Shown here: positions 57,177 through 64,000 of the stretch, piece by piece
Position numbering within the stretch: the first letter of the stretch is position 1
Layout of the letters: every line of letters begins with the position of its first letter
Assembly (NCBI RefSeq): GCF_003448965.1
Contig: NZ_QRGC01000006.1
Location: 1-64,000 of the forward strand
Length of the DNA: 64,000 bases
Direction: 5' to 3'
Source of the DNA: Oceanicella sp. SM1341
GTDB taxonomy: Bacteria > Pseudomonadota > Alphaproteobacteria > Rhodobacterales > Rhodobacteraceae
The notes under the pieces: generated by a model
Databases searched by the model: none
What the model was told of the DNA's origin: nothing
Seen by the model: the letters and a program-made list of their open reading frames with translations, nothing else
Made by a program: the position numbers and the translations under genes

Positions 57177-58367
57177 ATGACATCACATCCCGACCTCGCG
57201 CGGGGCGACGCGCCGCCCGCGGCCTGGGGCGCCGTTCTCGCCCTTTCGCTGGGGGCCTTCGCCCTCGTGGCCTCCGAGTTCATGCCCGTGAGCCTGCTCA
57301 CCCCCATCGCCTCCGACCTCGCGATCAGCGAAGGCCAGGCCGGGCAGGCGCTCGCGGTCTCCGGCGCCTTCGCGGTGCTGAGCAGCCTCTCGCTCGGCGC
57401 GGTGACCGGCGGGCTCGATCGCCGGCACGTGCTGCTGGCGCTCATCGCCCTCATGGTGGGCTCGGGCACCGCGGCCGCGCTCGCGCCCGACTTCGGCGTG
57501 TTCCTGCTCGGCCGCGCGCTCATCGGGGTGGCCATCGGCGGGTTCTGGTCCCTCTCCGCGGCGGTGGCCATGCGGCTGGTGCCGGCGTCCGACGTGCCGC
57601 GCGCCCTGGCCATCTTCAACGGCGGCAACGCGCTCGCCACCGTCATCGCCGCGCCGCTGGGCAGCTTCCTCGGCGGGCTCTTCGGCTGGCGCGCCGCCTT
57701 CCTGTGCCTGGTGCCGGTGGCGGCGCTGGCGCTGGCCTGGCTCTGGGCCAGCCTGCCGCGCATGGCGCCGGTGCCGCGCCCCGAGGGCCGCAACCCCTTC
57801 GGCCTGCTGCGCCACCCCGTGGTGGCGCTGGGAATGGCGGCAACGGCGCTGTTCTTCATGGGGCAGTTCACGCTGTTCACCTACCTGCGCCCCTTCCTCG
57901 AAACCGTGACCGGGCTGGACGTGTCCACCCTCACCGCGATGCTGCTGATGCTGGGCGTGGCGGGCTTCCTGGGCACCGCGCTGATCGGCCGGCCGCTCGC
58001 CCGCGGGCTCTACCGCACGCTGGTGCTGCTGCCAGCCCTGCTCGCCGCGGTCGGGCTCGGGTTTCTCGCGCTCGGCCACGACATGGCGGGCACCGGGGCG
58101 CTCATGGCCTGCTGGGGGTTCATCGCCACCTCCGCGCCGGTGGGCTACTGGACCTGGCTGGCGAAGACCCTGCCCGGCGATGCCGAGGCCGGGGGCGGGC
58201 TCATGGTGGCGATCATCCAGCTCTCTATCACTCTCGGCGCCACGCTGGGCGGGGTGCTCTACGATGCCGGGGGCCCTGTGCCGACCTTCCTTGCCAGCGC
58301 CGCCATCCTGCTCGCCTCCGCCGTCGCGGCGGCCCTGGCCGGCACGCGACCGGCCACGCCCGGCTGA
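57177..58367 (+). CDS. MFS efflux pump, NepI/purine ribonucleoside-type
   Basis: A 396-residue inner-membrane protein with 12 hydrophobic segments. It resembles E. coli NepI throughout: EFMPVSLLTPIASDLAISEG near 35-54, LGRALIGVAIGGFWSLSA near 118-135 with the DRRHV loop before it, IAAPLGSFLGGLFGWR near 166-181 and the late VAIIQLSITLGA segment. NepI exports inosine and guanosine. Substrate identity here is an inference; sugar-efflux MFS relatives are alternatives. A strong hairpin follows the stop. Confidence 0.85.
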   Translation: MTSHPDLARGDAPPAAWGAVLALSLGAFALVASEFMPVSLLTPIASDLAISEGQAGQALAVSGAFAVLSSLSLGAVTGGLDRRHVLLALIALMVGSGTAAALAPDFGVFLLGRALIGVAIGGFWSLSAAVAMRLVPASDVPRALAIFNGGNALATVIAAPLGSFLGGLFGWRAAFLCLVPVAALALAWLWASLPRMAPVPRPEGRNPFGLLRHPVVALGMAATALFFMGQFTLFTYLRPFLETVTGLDVSTLTAMLLMLGVAGFLGTALIGRPLARGLYRTLVLLPALLAAVGLGFLALGHDMAGTGALMACWGFIATSAPVGYWTWLAKTLPGDAEAGGGLMVAIIQLSITLGATLGGVLYDAGGPVPTFLASAAILLASAVAAALAGTRPATPG

Positions 58368-58382
58368 CGACCCGATGTCCAC

Positions 58383-58415
58383 GCGCCCGGCTGCGGCAGC
58401 GCGGCAGCCGGGCGC
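58383..58415 (+). terminator. Strong hairpin after the NepI-like gene
   Basis: A 12-bp perfect stem (58383-58394 with 58404-58415) with a 9-base loop, 16 bases after the stop. There is no T-run, so it is more likely a message-end stabiliser or Rho-assisted terminator. Confidence 0.45.
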
Positions 58416-58482
58416 ATGCCCGGCACCGCGAGAGGTGCAACACCGGCCGGACGCCGGGCCTGACAGGATGATGTGGGAAATG

Positions 58483-58557
58483 TGGTGGGCGAGGAGGGGA
58501 TCGAACCCTCGGCCAAGTGATTAAGAGTCACCTGCTCTACCGCTGAGCTACCCGCCC
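58483..58557 (-). tRNA. tRNA-Lys (anticodon CTT)
   Basis: Reads on the minus strand with a 7-bp acceptor stem (GGGCGGG with CTCGCCC, one G-U), D arm containing GCTCAGCGGTAGAGC, a 5-bp anticodon stem, loop CTCTTAA with anticodon CTT at 58523-58525, a T arm with GGTTCGATCC, discriminator A and an encoded CCA (58483-58485). All parts fold; it decodes AAG. Confidence 0.95.
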
Positions 58558-58967
58558 CACCGTGGCACCCGCGGTCTCAAACCGGGGAGGGTGCCGACCC
58601 CCGGAACTCCGAAATGGCTTCTACGGCGCAACAACCGGTCTCCCGGCGCGCCGCTCACCTGCGGAACGTGTGGGTGTTTACAGGCCGCCAGAGGGAATGT
58701 AAAGCCGAAAGCTGCGGCATTTTTTTCCCCTTTATTACAGCAAGATAGGCGAAACCGGGGCAGCCCGGCCCGCCGCGCGCGCCGGCAGCCGGCGAGAATC
58801 CCGGGCAGGAGCGCCCTGCGCGCGCCTCCGGTGCGTTGCAGCGATGTCACGATGTGCGCTTGCGGCAGACAGGATGGAACGATGTGACGTCCGTTACAGT
58901 TTTCCCTCCGTGCCCGGCGCAGAATGCCCGGGAGAGACACGAACCGACAACCGAAGGTTGGGAGAAA
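58558..58967. other. 410-bp gap between tRNA-Lys and a small gene
   Basis: Holds the candidate tRNA promoter (58675-58703) and, in the tRNA leader, a hairpin with a 7-bp outer stem (58564-58570 with 58589-58595) and an inner 4-bp stem (58572-58575 with 58581-58584). A T-run and AT-rich patch lie at 58719-58740. No larger gene seen. Confidence 0.5.
58675..58703 (-). promoter_or_regulatory. Candidate promoter of tRNA-Lys
   Basis: On the minus strand TTTACA (58703-58698, 5 of 6 to the -35), 17-bp spacer, TAAACA (58680-58675, 3 of 6 to the -10). The transcript would have a leader of about 110 bases before the tRNA. Confidence 0.4.
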
Positions 58968-59192
58968 ATGTGCAAGATCTCTGACGCCGCAGCGGAACTG
59001 ACCGACGAGGAAAGAGCCGCGTTGCAGAAGCTGGAAACCGGCAACAGCCTGTCCGCAGCACGGGCATTCGCCCTGCTGGAAAAGGGCATTGCCGACCTCA
59101 CGCTGGGTGAGCTGCACCTGACCTGGTTCGGCCGACGCGTGGCCGCCCTGCTCGCGTCAGGAACCGGCGCCGCAGCCCCTGCGGCGGCCTGA
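58968..59192 (+). CDS. Small acidic-to-neutral protein of unknown function
   Basis: A 74-residue protein, mostly predicted helix. It starts MCKISDAAAELTDEERAAL, continues with a second helix LSAARAFALLEKGIADLT and ends in an Ala-rich tail. GGGAG stands a few bases before the ATG. Longer in-frame readings from TTG at 58836 have no ribosome site. I do not recognise it; the Glu/Ala/Leu pattern could form a two-helix bundle. It is convergent with hisE. Confidence 0.55.
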   Translation: MCKISDAAAELTDEERAALQKLETGNSLSAARAFALLEKGIADLTLGELHLTWFGRRVAALLASGTGAAAPAAA

Positions 59193-59222
59193 CACCGCGC
59201 CGCCGCCGTTCCGGCCGGCCCG

Positions 59223-59534
59223 TCAGCCCCGGGAGGCCTTCTCCGCAATGCCGGAGGTGCCCTCGCGGCGCTCGAGCTCGGCCAGGACCGCGGAGAGCGG
59301 GATATCGCGGGCGGCGAGCATCACCAGCAGGTGATAGAGCACGTCGGCCGCCTCGTAGGTGAGGTTGTCGCGGTCATCCGCCGCGGCGGCAACGATGGCC
59401 TCCACCGCTTCCTCGCCGAATTTCTCGGCGCATTTCAGCGGGCCCTTGGCGAAGAGCTTCGCCGTGTGCGAGCTCGCGGGGTCCGCGCCGCGCCGGGCCT
59501 CGATGGTGGCGGATAGCCGCTCCAGAACGCTCAT
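59223..59534 (-). CDS. hisE: Phosphoribosyl-ATP pyrophosphatase HisE
   Basis: Second step of histidine synthesis: hydrolyses PR-ATP to PR-AMP. The 103-residue protein has the MazG-like metal motif: [11 protein letters not shown] near residue 42 and [14 protein letters not shown] near 60. The start at 59534 has GAGGGAG with a 6-base spacer; ATG at 59540 directly abuts it. It lies 5-11 bp after hisF, so the two are co-transcribed. Confidence 0.93.
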   Translation of the reverse strand: MSVLERLSATIEARRGADPASSHTAKLFAKGPLKCAEKFGEEAVEAIVAAAADDRDNLTYEAADVLYHLLVMLAARDIPLSAVLAELERREGTSGIAEKASRG

Positions 59535-59545
59535 CGACATCTCCC

Positions 59546-60307
59546 TCAGACCAGGCGCACGGGAATGCCCGCCGCCTTCATGTGCGCCTTCGCCTCGCCG
59601 ATGGTCGCCTCGCCGAAATGGAAGATCGAGGCGGCGAGCACGGCGGAGGCATGGCCGTCGCGCACCCCCTCGACCAGGTGGTCGAGGTTGCCCACGCCGC
59701 CCGAGGCGATGACCGGGATCGACACCGCGTCGGCGATGGTGCGGGTGAGCGGGATGTTGAAGCCCGCCCGCGTGCCGTCACGGTCCATCGAGGTGAGCAG
59801 GATCTCGCCCGCGCCCTTGGCCTCCATCAGCCTGGCGAATTCCAGCGCGTCGATGCCGGTGCCCTTCGTGCCGCCATGGGTGAAGATCTCCCACTTGCCG
59901 GGCGCGACGGTGCGCGCGTCGATGGCCACCACGATGCACTGGCTGCCGAATTTCTCCGCCGAGCGGGCGATCACCTCGGGGTCGGCCACGGCGGCGGAGT
60001 TGAAGCTCACCTTGTCCGCGCCGGCCAGCAGCAGGGCGCGCACGTCTTCCGGGCTGCGCACCCCGCCGCCCACTGTGAGCGGCATGAAGCATTGCTGCGC
60101 GGTGCGGTGGGCGAGGTCGTAGATGGTGCCGCGGTTTTCGCGCGTGGCGGCGATGTCGAGGAAGCACAGCTCGTCGGCGCCGGCGGCGTCATAGGCGCGG
60201 GCCGCCTCCACCGGGTCGCCGGCGTCGATCAGGTCGACGAAGTTGACGCCCTTGACGACACGGCCGTCCTTCACGTCGAGACAGGGGATGATCCGGGTCT
60301 TGAGCAT
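59546..60307 (-). CDS. hisF: Imidazole glycerol phosphate synthase subunit HisF
   Basis: The cyclase half of IGP synthase; uses ammonia from HisH to form IGP and AICAR. The 253-residue TIM barrel has the catalytic Asp11 in [12 protein letters not shown] and the second Asp in VVAIDART near residue 130, plus the phosphate-binding GGGVRS and ASGGVG loops. hisH and hisA are not in the window; hisE follows. Confidence 0.97.
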   Translation of the reverse strand: MLKTRIIPCLDVKDGRVVKGVNFVDLIDAGDPVEAARAYDAAGADELCFLDIAATRENRGTIYDLAHRTAQQCFMPLTVGGGVRSPEDVRALLLAGADKVSFNSAAVADPEVIARSAEKFGSQCIVVAIDARTVAPGKWEIFTHGGTKGTGIDALEFARLMEAKGAGEILLTSMDRDGTRAGFNIPLTRTIADAVSIPVIASGGVGNLDHLVEGVRDGHASAVLAASIFHFGEATIGEAKAHMKAAGIPVRLV

Positions 60308-60428
60308 CGCGCGCCCTCCAGCAATGACGCCTTCCTCCTAGCGCCTTTCCCGCAGCGCTTCAACGCGCCCCTACCATCCGGCCGCGATCCGTGCTTTCTG
60401 AGCCCTGACCGACCGGAGGACCCCGACC

Positions 60429-60665
60429 ATGACCTGCATCTTCGTTCAGCTTCGCTGCCAGCCCGGCAAGACCTACGAGGTCGCCGACGAGATCTACCGC
60501 CGCGAGATCGTCTCCGAGCTCTACTCGACCAGCGGCGATTTCGACCTGCTGATGAAGGTCTATCTCGAGGAGAGCGTCGATGTCGGCAAGTGGATCAGCG
60601 ACAACATCGCCAACATCCCCGGCATCACCCGCTCGCTCACCACGCTGACCTTCCGCGCCTTCTGA
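60429..60665 (+). CDS. Stand-alone AsnC/Lrp ligand-binding (RAM) domain protein
   Basis: A 78-residue protein that is the whole Lrp/AsnC effector domain without a DNA-binding part: an N-terminal strand CIFVQLRCQPG, the helix EVADEIYRREIVSELYSTSGDFDLLMKVY and the last strands TRSLTTLTF. Such stand-alone domains assemble into decamers or octamers that sense amino acids. GGAGG is upstream. No partner DNA-binding gene is adjacent. Confidence 0.88.
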   Translation: MTCIFVQLRCQPGKTYEVADEIYRREIVSELYSTSGDFDLLMKVYLEESVDVGKWISDNIANIPGITRSLTTLTFRAF

Positions 60666-60668
60666 GCC

Positions 60669-61217
60669 TCAGCCGGCCGGGGTGCCGGCGAGGCTGCGCA
60701 CTTCCCTTTCCAGCGCTTCCAGCTCGGGGTCGGCGATGCCGATGCCGCGCAGGTGCTCGAGGGTGGAGAAGAGATAGTCACGGTTGAGCCCCGCGGGCCC
60801 TTCCGAGATCGCGATGATGCGCGCCTGCTCGGCGAGGCTGAGGCCGCCGGCGTATTGCGGGTGGTCGGGCGCGACGGAATAGGCCAGCCCCTCCACGTCG
60901 CGGCCATCATGCAGGCGCAGGGGGTGGAGCGATTCGAGATAGGCGCCGGTGACCATCTCGCGCTGGCGCAGGTAGCGGTAGACCTCGGAGGCCACCGAGG
61001 CCGACACCCGGTAGGCCATGCCGGTGCACACCGCGTGCTCGTCATGGTCGAGCGCGAGCACAAGGCCCGGGGCCTCCGGCGTGCCGCGGTAGCGGATGGA
61101 GCGCAGGCAGAAGCGGCGCTGGTAGCCGTGCAGGTCGGCCACGACACGTTCGACATATTCGAACTCCGGCTTCCACATCAGCGAGCCATAGCCGAAAACC
61201 CAGAATTCATCGCGCAT
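60669..61217 (-). CDS. chaC: Glutathione-specific gamma-glutamylcyclotransferase (ChaC family)
   Basis: Degrades glutathione to 5-oxoproline and Cys-Gly. The 182-residue protein has the substrate-binding VFGYGSLMW at residues 7-15 and the putative catalytic Glu87 in RQREMVTGAY. Length matches ChaC2-type enzymes (about 180). Cytoplasmic. It is divergent from the DUF2125 gene. Confidence 0.92.
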   Translation of the reverse strand: MRDEFWVFGYGSLMWKPEFEYVERVVADLHGYQRRFCLRSIRYRGTPEAPGLVLALDHDEHAVCTGMAYRVSASVASEVYRYLRQREMVTGAYLESLHPLRLHDGRDVEGLAYSVAPDHPQYAGGLSLAEQARIIAISEGPAGLNRDYLFSTLEHLRGIGIADPELEALEREVRSLAGTPAG

Positions 61218-61278
61218 CTTCTCGATCCTTTCCCCGGCAGCCTATATGTCGGACAGACGTCATATGTAGAGGCCGGGC

Positions 61279-62319
61279 ATGAAATTTCCCACACCGAGAC
61301 TGCGCACGCTCCTTGTTGTGATCCTGCTCGTGGCGCTCGGCTGGTCGGGCTGGTGGTTCTTCGCCGCCGGGGCACAGCAAAAGGCCTACGAGGGCTGGCT
61401 GGAAGACCGGCGCTCCGAGGGCTGGCTGGCGGAGGCCGGGCGCATTTCCGTCACCGGCTTCCCGTTCCGCTTCGACACTCTGGTGGAGGACCTCTCGCTG
61501 GCCGAGCCGCAGGAGGGCTGGGCCTGGCACGCGCCGGAGTTCCAGGTGATGGCGCTGGCCTACCGGCCCAACCACATCATCGCCGCCTGGCCCGGCGAGC
61601 AGCGCATCTCCACGCCCGAGCAGACCGTGACGGTGAGCGGCGAGACCCTGCGCGGCTCGGTGCGCTTCCGGCCCTCGACCGACCTCGACCTGGAGGGCAG
61701 CACCATCGAGATGGACGGGGTGTCGGCCCGCTCCTCCCTCGGCTGGGAGGCGCGGCTGCAGCACGGGGTGCTGGCGGTGCGCCGCGCGGCCGACGGCAGT
61801 GCGCCGGAGAATTCCTACGATGTCTCGCTGGAGGCCCGGCGGCTGGAGGTGCCGGACATGCTGCGCGGGCTGATCGAGGGGCAGGGGGTGCTCGCCCCGC
61901 TGCTGGACCATGTCTCGCTCGACACCACGCTCGCCTTCGACAGCCCGTGGAACCGCCGCTCGGTGGAGGGGCGCAAGCCGGTGCTGAGCGCGATGGCGCT
62001 GCGCAAGGCCGACATCCTGTGGGGAGACCTGCGCTTCTCGGCCCGCGGCCGGCTGCGGGTGAACCAGCTCGGCCAGCCGGAGGGCGAGCTGGAGATCACC
62101 GCGCAGAACTGGAAGCGCATGCTGCAGACCGCGGTGGAGGCCGGGCTGGTGCCGCGCGACCTCTACGGCACGCTGGAAGCCGGCCTCGGCGTGGTCGCCA
62201 TGCTCTCGGGCGACCCCGACACGCTGCGCGCGCCGCTCACCTTCTCCGGCGGGCAGGTGCGCATCGGCCCGGTGCCACTGGGCGAGACACCGGTGCTCGA
62301 CGTGCCGAACGCCGGCTGA
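61279..62319 (+). CDS. DUF2125 membrane-anchored protein
   Basis: A 346-residue protein with a single N-terminal hydrophobic helix (about 10-30), probably an uncleaved anchor, and a periplasmic body of beta strands. DUF2125 features include GFPFRFD near residue 58, PEFQVMALAYRPNHIIAAWPG near 85-105 and a late EITAQNW near 273. The family is restricted largely to alphaproteobacteria and its function is unknown. Its beta-rich pattern resembles AsmA/DUF748-type envelope proteins. Confidence 0.88.
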   Translation: MKFPTPRLRTLLVVILLVALGWSGWWFFAAGAQQKAYEGWLEDRRSEGWLAEAGRISVTGFPFRFDTLVEDLSLAEPQEGWAWHAPEFQVMALAYRPNHIIAAWPGEQRISTPEQTVTVSGETLRGSVRFRPSTDLDLEGSTIEMDGVSARSSLGWEARLQHGVLAVRRAADGSAPENSYDVSLEARRLEVPDMLRGLIEGQGVLAPLLDHVSLDTTLAFDSPWNRRSVEGRKPVLSAMALRKADILWGDLRFSARGRLRVNQLGQPEGELEITAQNWKRMLQTAVEAGLVPRDLYGTLEAGLGVVAMLSGDPDTLRAPLTFSGGQVRIGPVPLGETPVLDVPNAG

Positions 62320-62322
62320 GCC

Positions 62323-62350
62323 TCAGCAAAGATCGGTCAGCAAAGATCGG
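62323..62350. repeat. Perfect 14-bp tandem duplication starting at a stop codon
   Basis: TCAGCAAAGATCGG at 62323-62336 and again at 62337-62350. The right copy is the 3' end of the 2-hydroxyacid dehydrogenase gene (minus strand; TCA is its stop codon); the left copy lies outside the gene. Confidence 0.95.
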
Positions 62351-63287
62351 GGGGCGTCTTCCCGGCAAAGAAGGCGTCGAGATTGTCGACCACCTTCATG
62401 CCCATGGCGTGGCGCGTCTCGTCGGTGGCCGAGCCGAGATGCGGCAGCAGGCTCACCATCGGCAGGCCGGCGAGCTCGGGGTGCAGCTTCGGCTCGTTCT
62501 CGAACACGTCGAGCCCGGCCCCGGCCAGCGCGCCCGCCTTCAGCGCCGCCACCAGCGCCGCCTCGTCCACCACCTCGCCGCGGGCGGTGTTGATGAGATG
62601 CGCGGTGGGCTTCATCTTCGAGAGCGCCGCGGCGTCGATCAGGTGGCGGTTTTCCGCGCCGCCGGGCAGGTGGAGCGAGAGGAAATCGGCCGCGGCCAGC
62701 ACCTCCTCCAGCGGCAGCTGCCGCGCGCCGGGAATGCCGGTCTCCGCCACTTTCGAGCGGTTGTGGAACACCACGTCCATGCCGAAGCCGTAATGCGCCC
62801 GCCGGGCCATGGCGATGCCGATGCGCCCCATGCCGACGATGCCGATGGTCTTGCCCGTCACGTGGCTGCCGATGAGCTGGGTGGGGGTCCAGCCCTGCCA
62901 CTTGCCGGCCCGCACCAGCGCCTCGCCCTCCGAGGCGCGGCGGGCGGACATCAGCAGCAGGGTCATGCCGATATCGGCGGTGGCATCGGTGAGCACGCCG
63001 GGGGTGTTGACCACCGAAAGCCCGGCCGCCTTCGCCGCCGCGAGGTCGATATGCGAGATGCCGACGCCGAAATTCCCGAGGATCTTCGCGCGGATGCCGG
63101 GCTTGAGCACCCCGGCGTCGAGCTTGTCGGTCACCGTGGTGAGGACGGCGTCGGCCCCCTCCAGCGCGGCGCGCAGCTCGGGCGCGGAGAGCGGCCGGTC
63201 ATCGGGGTTGAGGACGGCGTCGTAGCGCTCGGAGAGAACGGCTTCGACGGTGGCGGGCCAGCGGCGGGTGAGGACGATGCGTTTCAT
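62337..63287 (-). CDS. D-isomer 2-hydroxyacid dehydrogenase (glyoxylate/hydroxypyruvate reductase type)
   Basis: A 316-residue NAD(P)-dependent enzyme. Active-site residues are Arg236 (NTARGEVVDE), Glu265 (FENEP) and His283 (LLPHLGSAT); the dinucleotide loop is GMGRIG at 152-157, with Arg178 after HN that suggests NADP preference. The profile fits GyaR/GhrB-like glyoxylate or hydroxypyruvate reductases. The N-terminal ATG at 63287 has GGGGAAGAG upstream at a long spacing. Confidence 0.9.
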   Translation of the reverse strand: MKRIVLTRRWPATVEAVLSERYDAVLNPDDRPLSAPELRAALEGADAVLTTVTDKLDAGVLKPGIRAKILGNFGVGISHIDLAAAKAAGLSVVNTPGVLTDATADIGMTLLLMSARRASEGEALVRAGKWQGWTPTQLIGSHVTGKTIGIVGMGRIGIAMARRAHYGFGMDVVFHNRSKVAETGIPGARQLPLEEVLAAADFLSLHLPGGAENRHLIDAAALSKMKPTAHLINTARGEVVDEAALVAALKAGALAGAGLDVFENEPKLHPELAGLPMVSLLPHLGSATDETRHAMGMKVVDNLDAFFAGKTPPDLC

Positions 63288-63405
63288 GCCCGCCACTCTT
63301 CCCCGGCCGCCCCGCACCCGTCAAGCGCGCGCCGGCGTGACGGTGCCCGAGCCCGGGGGCCCGGGGGTGTCCGCCGGGCCGGCACCGCGCCAGGGCCCGG
63401 GCGCC

Positions 63406-64000
63406 TCAGGCCTTCCAGGAGGGCTTGCGCCGCGCGAGGAAGGCGCCCACGCCCTCCTGCGCCTCGGCACCTTCCCAGGTGTCGGCCAGGCGGCGGATGG
63501 TATCGTCGATCACCGCGTCGTCGATCACCGGGCCCAGCGAGCGGGCCAGCGCCTTGGAGGCGGCCACCGCCTCGGGCGCCACGGAGAGATAGGGCGCCAC
63601 CTCGGCCTCGATCGCGGCGTCCAGATCGGGGGCGGGCACCACGCGGCCCACCAGCCCCAGCGCCACCGCCTCCTCCGGGCCGAAGATGCGCGAGGACATG
63701 AACACCTGCCGCGCCCGGCCCTCGCCCATGCGGGCGATCACGTAGGGCGAGATGGTGGCCGGGATCAGCCCCAGCCGGGTCTCGGTGAAGCCGAAGCGCG
63801 CCTCCTCGGCCGCCACCACCATGTCGCAGACCGAGATCAGCCCCAGCCCGCCGCCATAGGCCGCGCCGTGCACCCGGGCGATGAGCGGCTTGGGCAGGTC
63901 GTTGAACGCGCCGAAGGTGCGGGCGAGGCGCCGGCCCTCCTTCTCGCGCTGCTTGCGCGAGGCGGCGAACTGCTCCTTCATCCAGGTGAGGTCGCCGCCG
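63406..64000 (-). CDS. Enoyl-CoA hydratase/isomerase family protein, 5' end beyond the window
   Basis: At least 198 residues of a crotonase-fold protein; the frame is open to base 64000. The first visible residues are GGDLTWM, the oxyanion-hole loop, then HGAAYGGGLGLISVCDMVVA and FGFTETRLGLIPA with the catalytic Glu. The DLxWM form of this loop is usual in 3-methylglutaconyl-CoA hydratase (leucine catabolism), which is the best guess; another enoyl-CoA hydratase is possible. Confidence 0.85.
   Translation of the reverse strand, partial: GGDLTWMKEQFAASRKQREKEGRRLARTFGAFNDLPKPLIARVHGAAYGGGLGLISVCDMVVAAEEARFGFTETRLGLIPATISPYVIARMGEGRARQVFMSSRIFGPEEAVALGLVGRVVPAPDLDAAIEAEVAPYLSVAPEAVAASKALARSLGPVIDDAVIDDTIRRLADTWEGAEAQEGVGAFLARRKPSWKA

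Noticed and set aside
58368-58967. tRNA-Lys region as an integration site of a mobile element
   Set aside because: No integrase, no direct repeat of the tRNA 3' end and no change in base composition nearby.

Overview
The window is a single high-GC chromosomal stretch from an alphaproteobacterium, almost certainly a Rhodobacterales (Rhodobacter/Roseobacter-type) species. The strongest evidence is the circularly permuted two-piece tmRNA gene at about 2.6-2.9 kb, whose tag reads ANDNRAPVALAA. Other markers agree: an alphaproteobacterial SspB next to it, the cobT-cobS-DnaJ-bolA block, ThyX, TRAP carriers and many GntR/LysR-controlled catabolic clusters. I see no insertion sequence, prophage, integrase or CRISPR array.

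Layout. 0-18 kb is mostly housekeeping: thyX, a glyoxalase I, ssrA (tmRNA) with its likely degradation adaptor sspB, a phospholipid methyltransferase-like gene, fumC, an Xaa-Pro aminopeptidase, the aerobic cobaltochelatase subunits cobT/cobS, a J-domain protein, bolA, a peptidoglycan-binding membrane protein, gatB and a TusA-like protein. 18-21.4 kb holds ccdA, an antisense-overlapping P-loop NTPase and mmsA.

21.6-30 kb is a GntR-controlled hexonate catabolic operon. It encodes a DctPQM importer, a zinc alcohol dehydrogenase, KdgK, UxuA and UxuB. Read as a pathway it would oxidise an imported hexonate (L-gulonate is the best guess) to D-fructuronate, then convert it through D-mannonate and KDG to KDPG. 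A single-domain globin follows.

30.8-41.8 kb is a second GntR-led operon with very tight gene coupling. It has two paralogous solute-binding proteins, a complete Dpp/Opp-type ABC importer, an SDR oxidoreductase, a polysaccharide-deacetylase-fold amidohydrolase and a cytoplasmic gamma-glutamyltransferase-like hydrolase. Converging on it (41.9-49 kb) is a LysR-linked cluster with another complete Dpp-type importer and an allophanate hydrolase-like amidase. Both clusters look built to import amide or peptide-like compounds and split C-N bonds. They are the best candidate here for an undescribed pathway.

49-58.4 kb is a run of LysR-regulated small units: SDR plus SnoaL-like protein, a haloperoxidase-type alpha/beta hydrolase with an exported and a possible cytoplasmic start, a dgdR/dgdA-like dialkylglycine decarboxylase pair, and a NepI-like efflux pump. 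58.4-64 kb returns to housekeeping genes: tRNA-Lys(CTT), hisE/hisF, a stand-alone AsnC ligand domain, ChaC, a DUF2125 protein, a 2-hydroxyacid dehydrogenase and a crotonase cut by the window edge. Short tandem duplications that begin exactly at a stop codon occur behind two minus-strand genes (41.9 and 62.3 kb).
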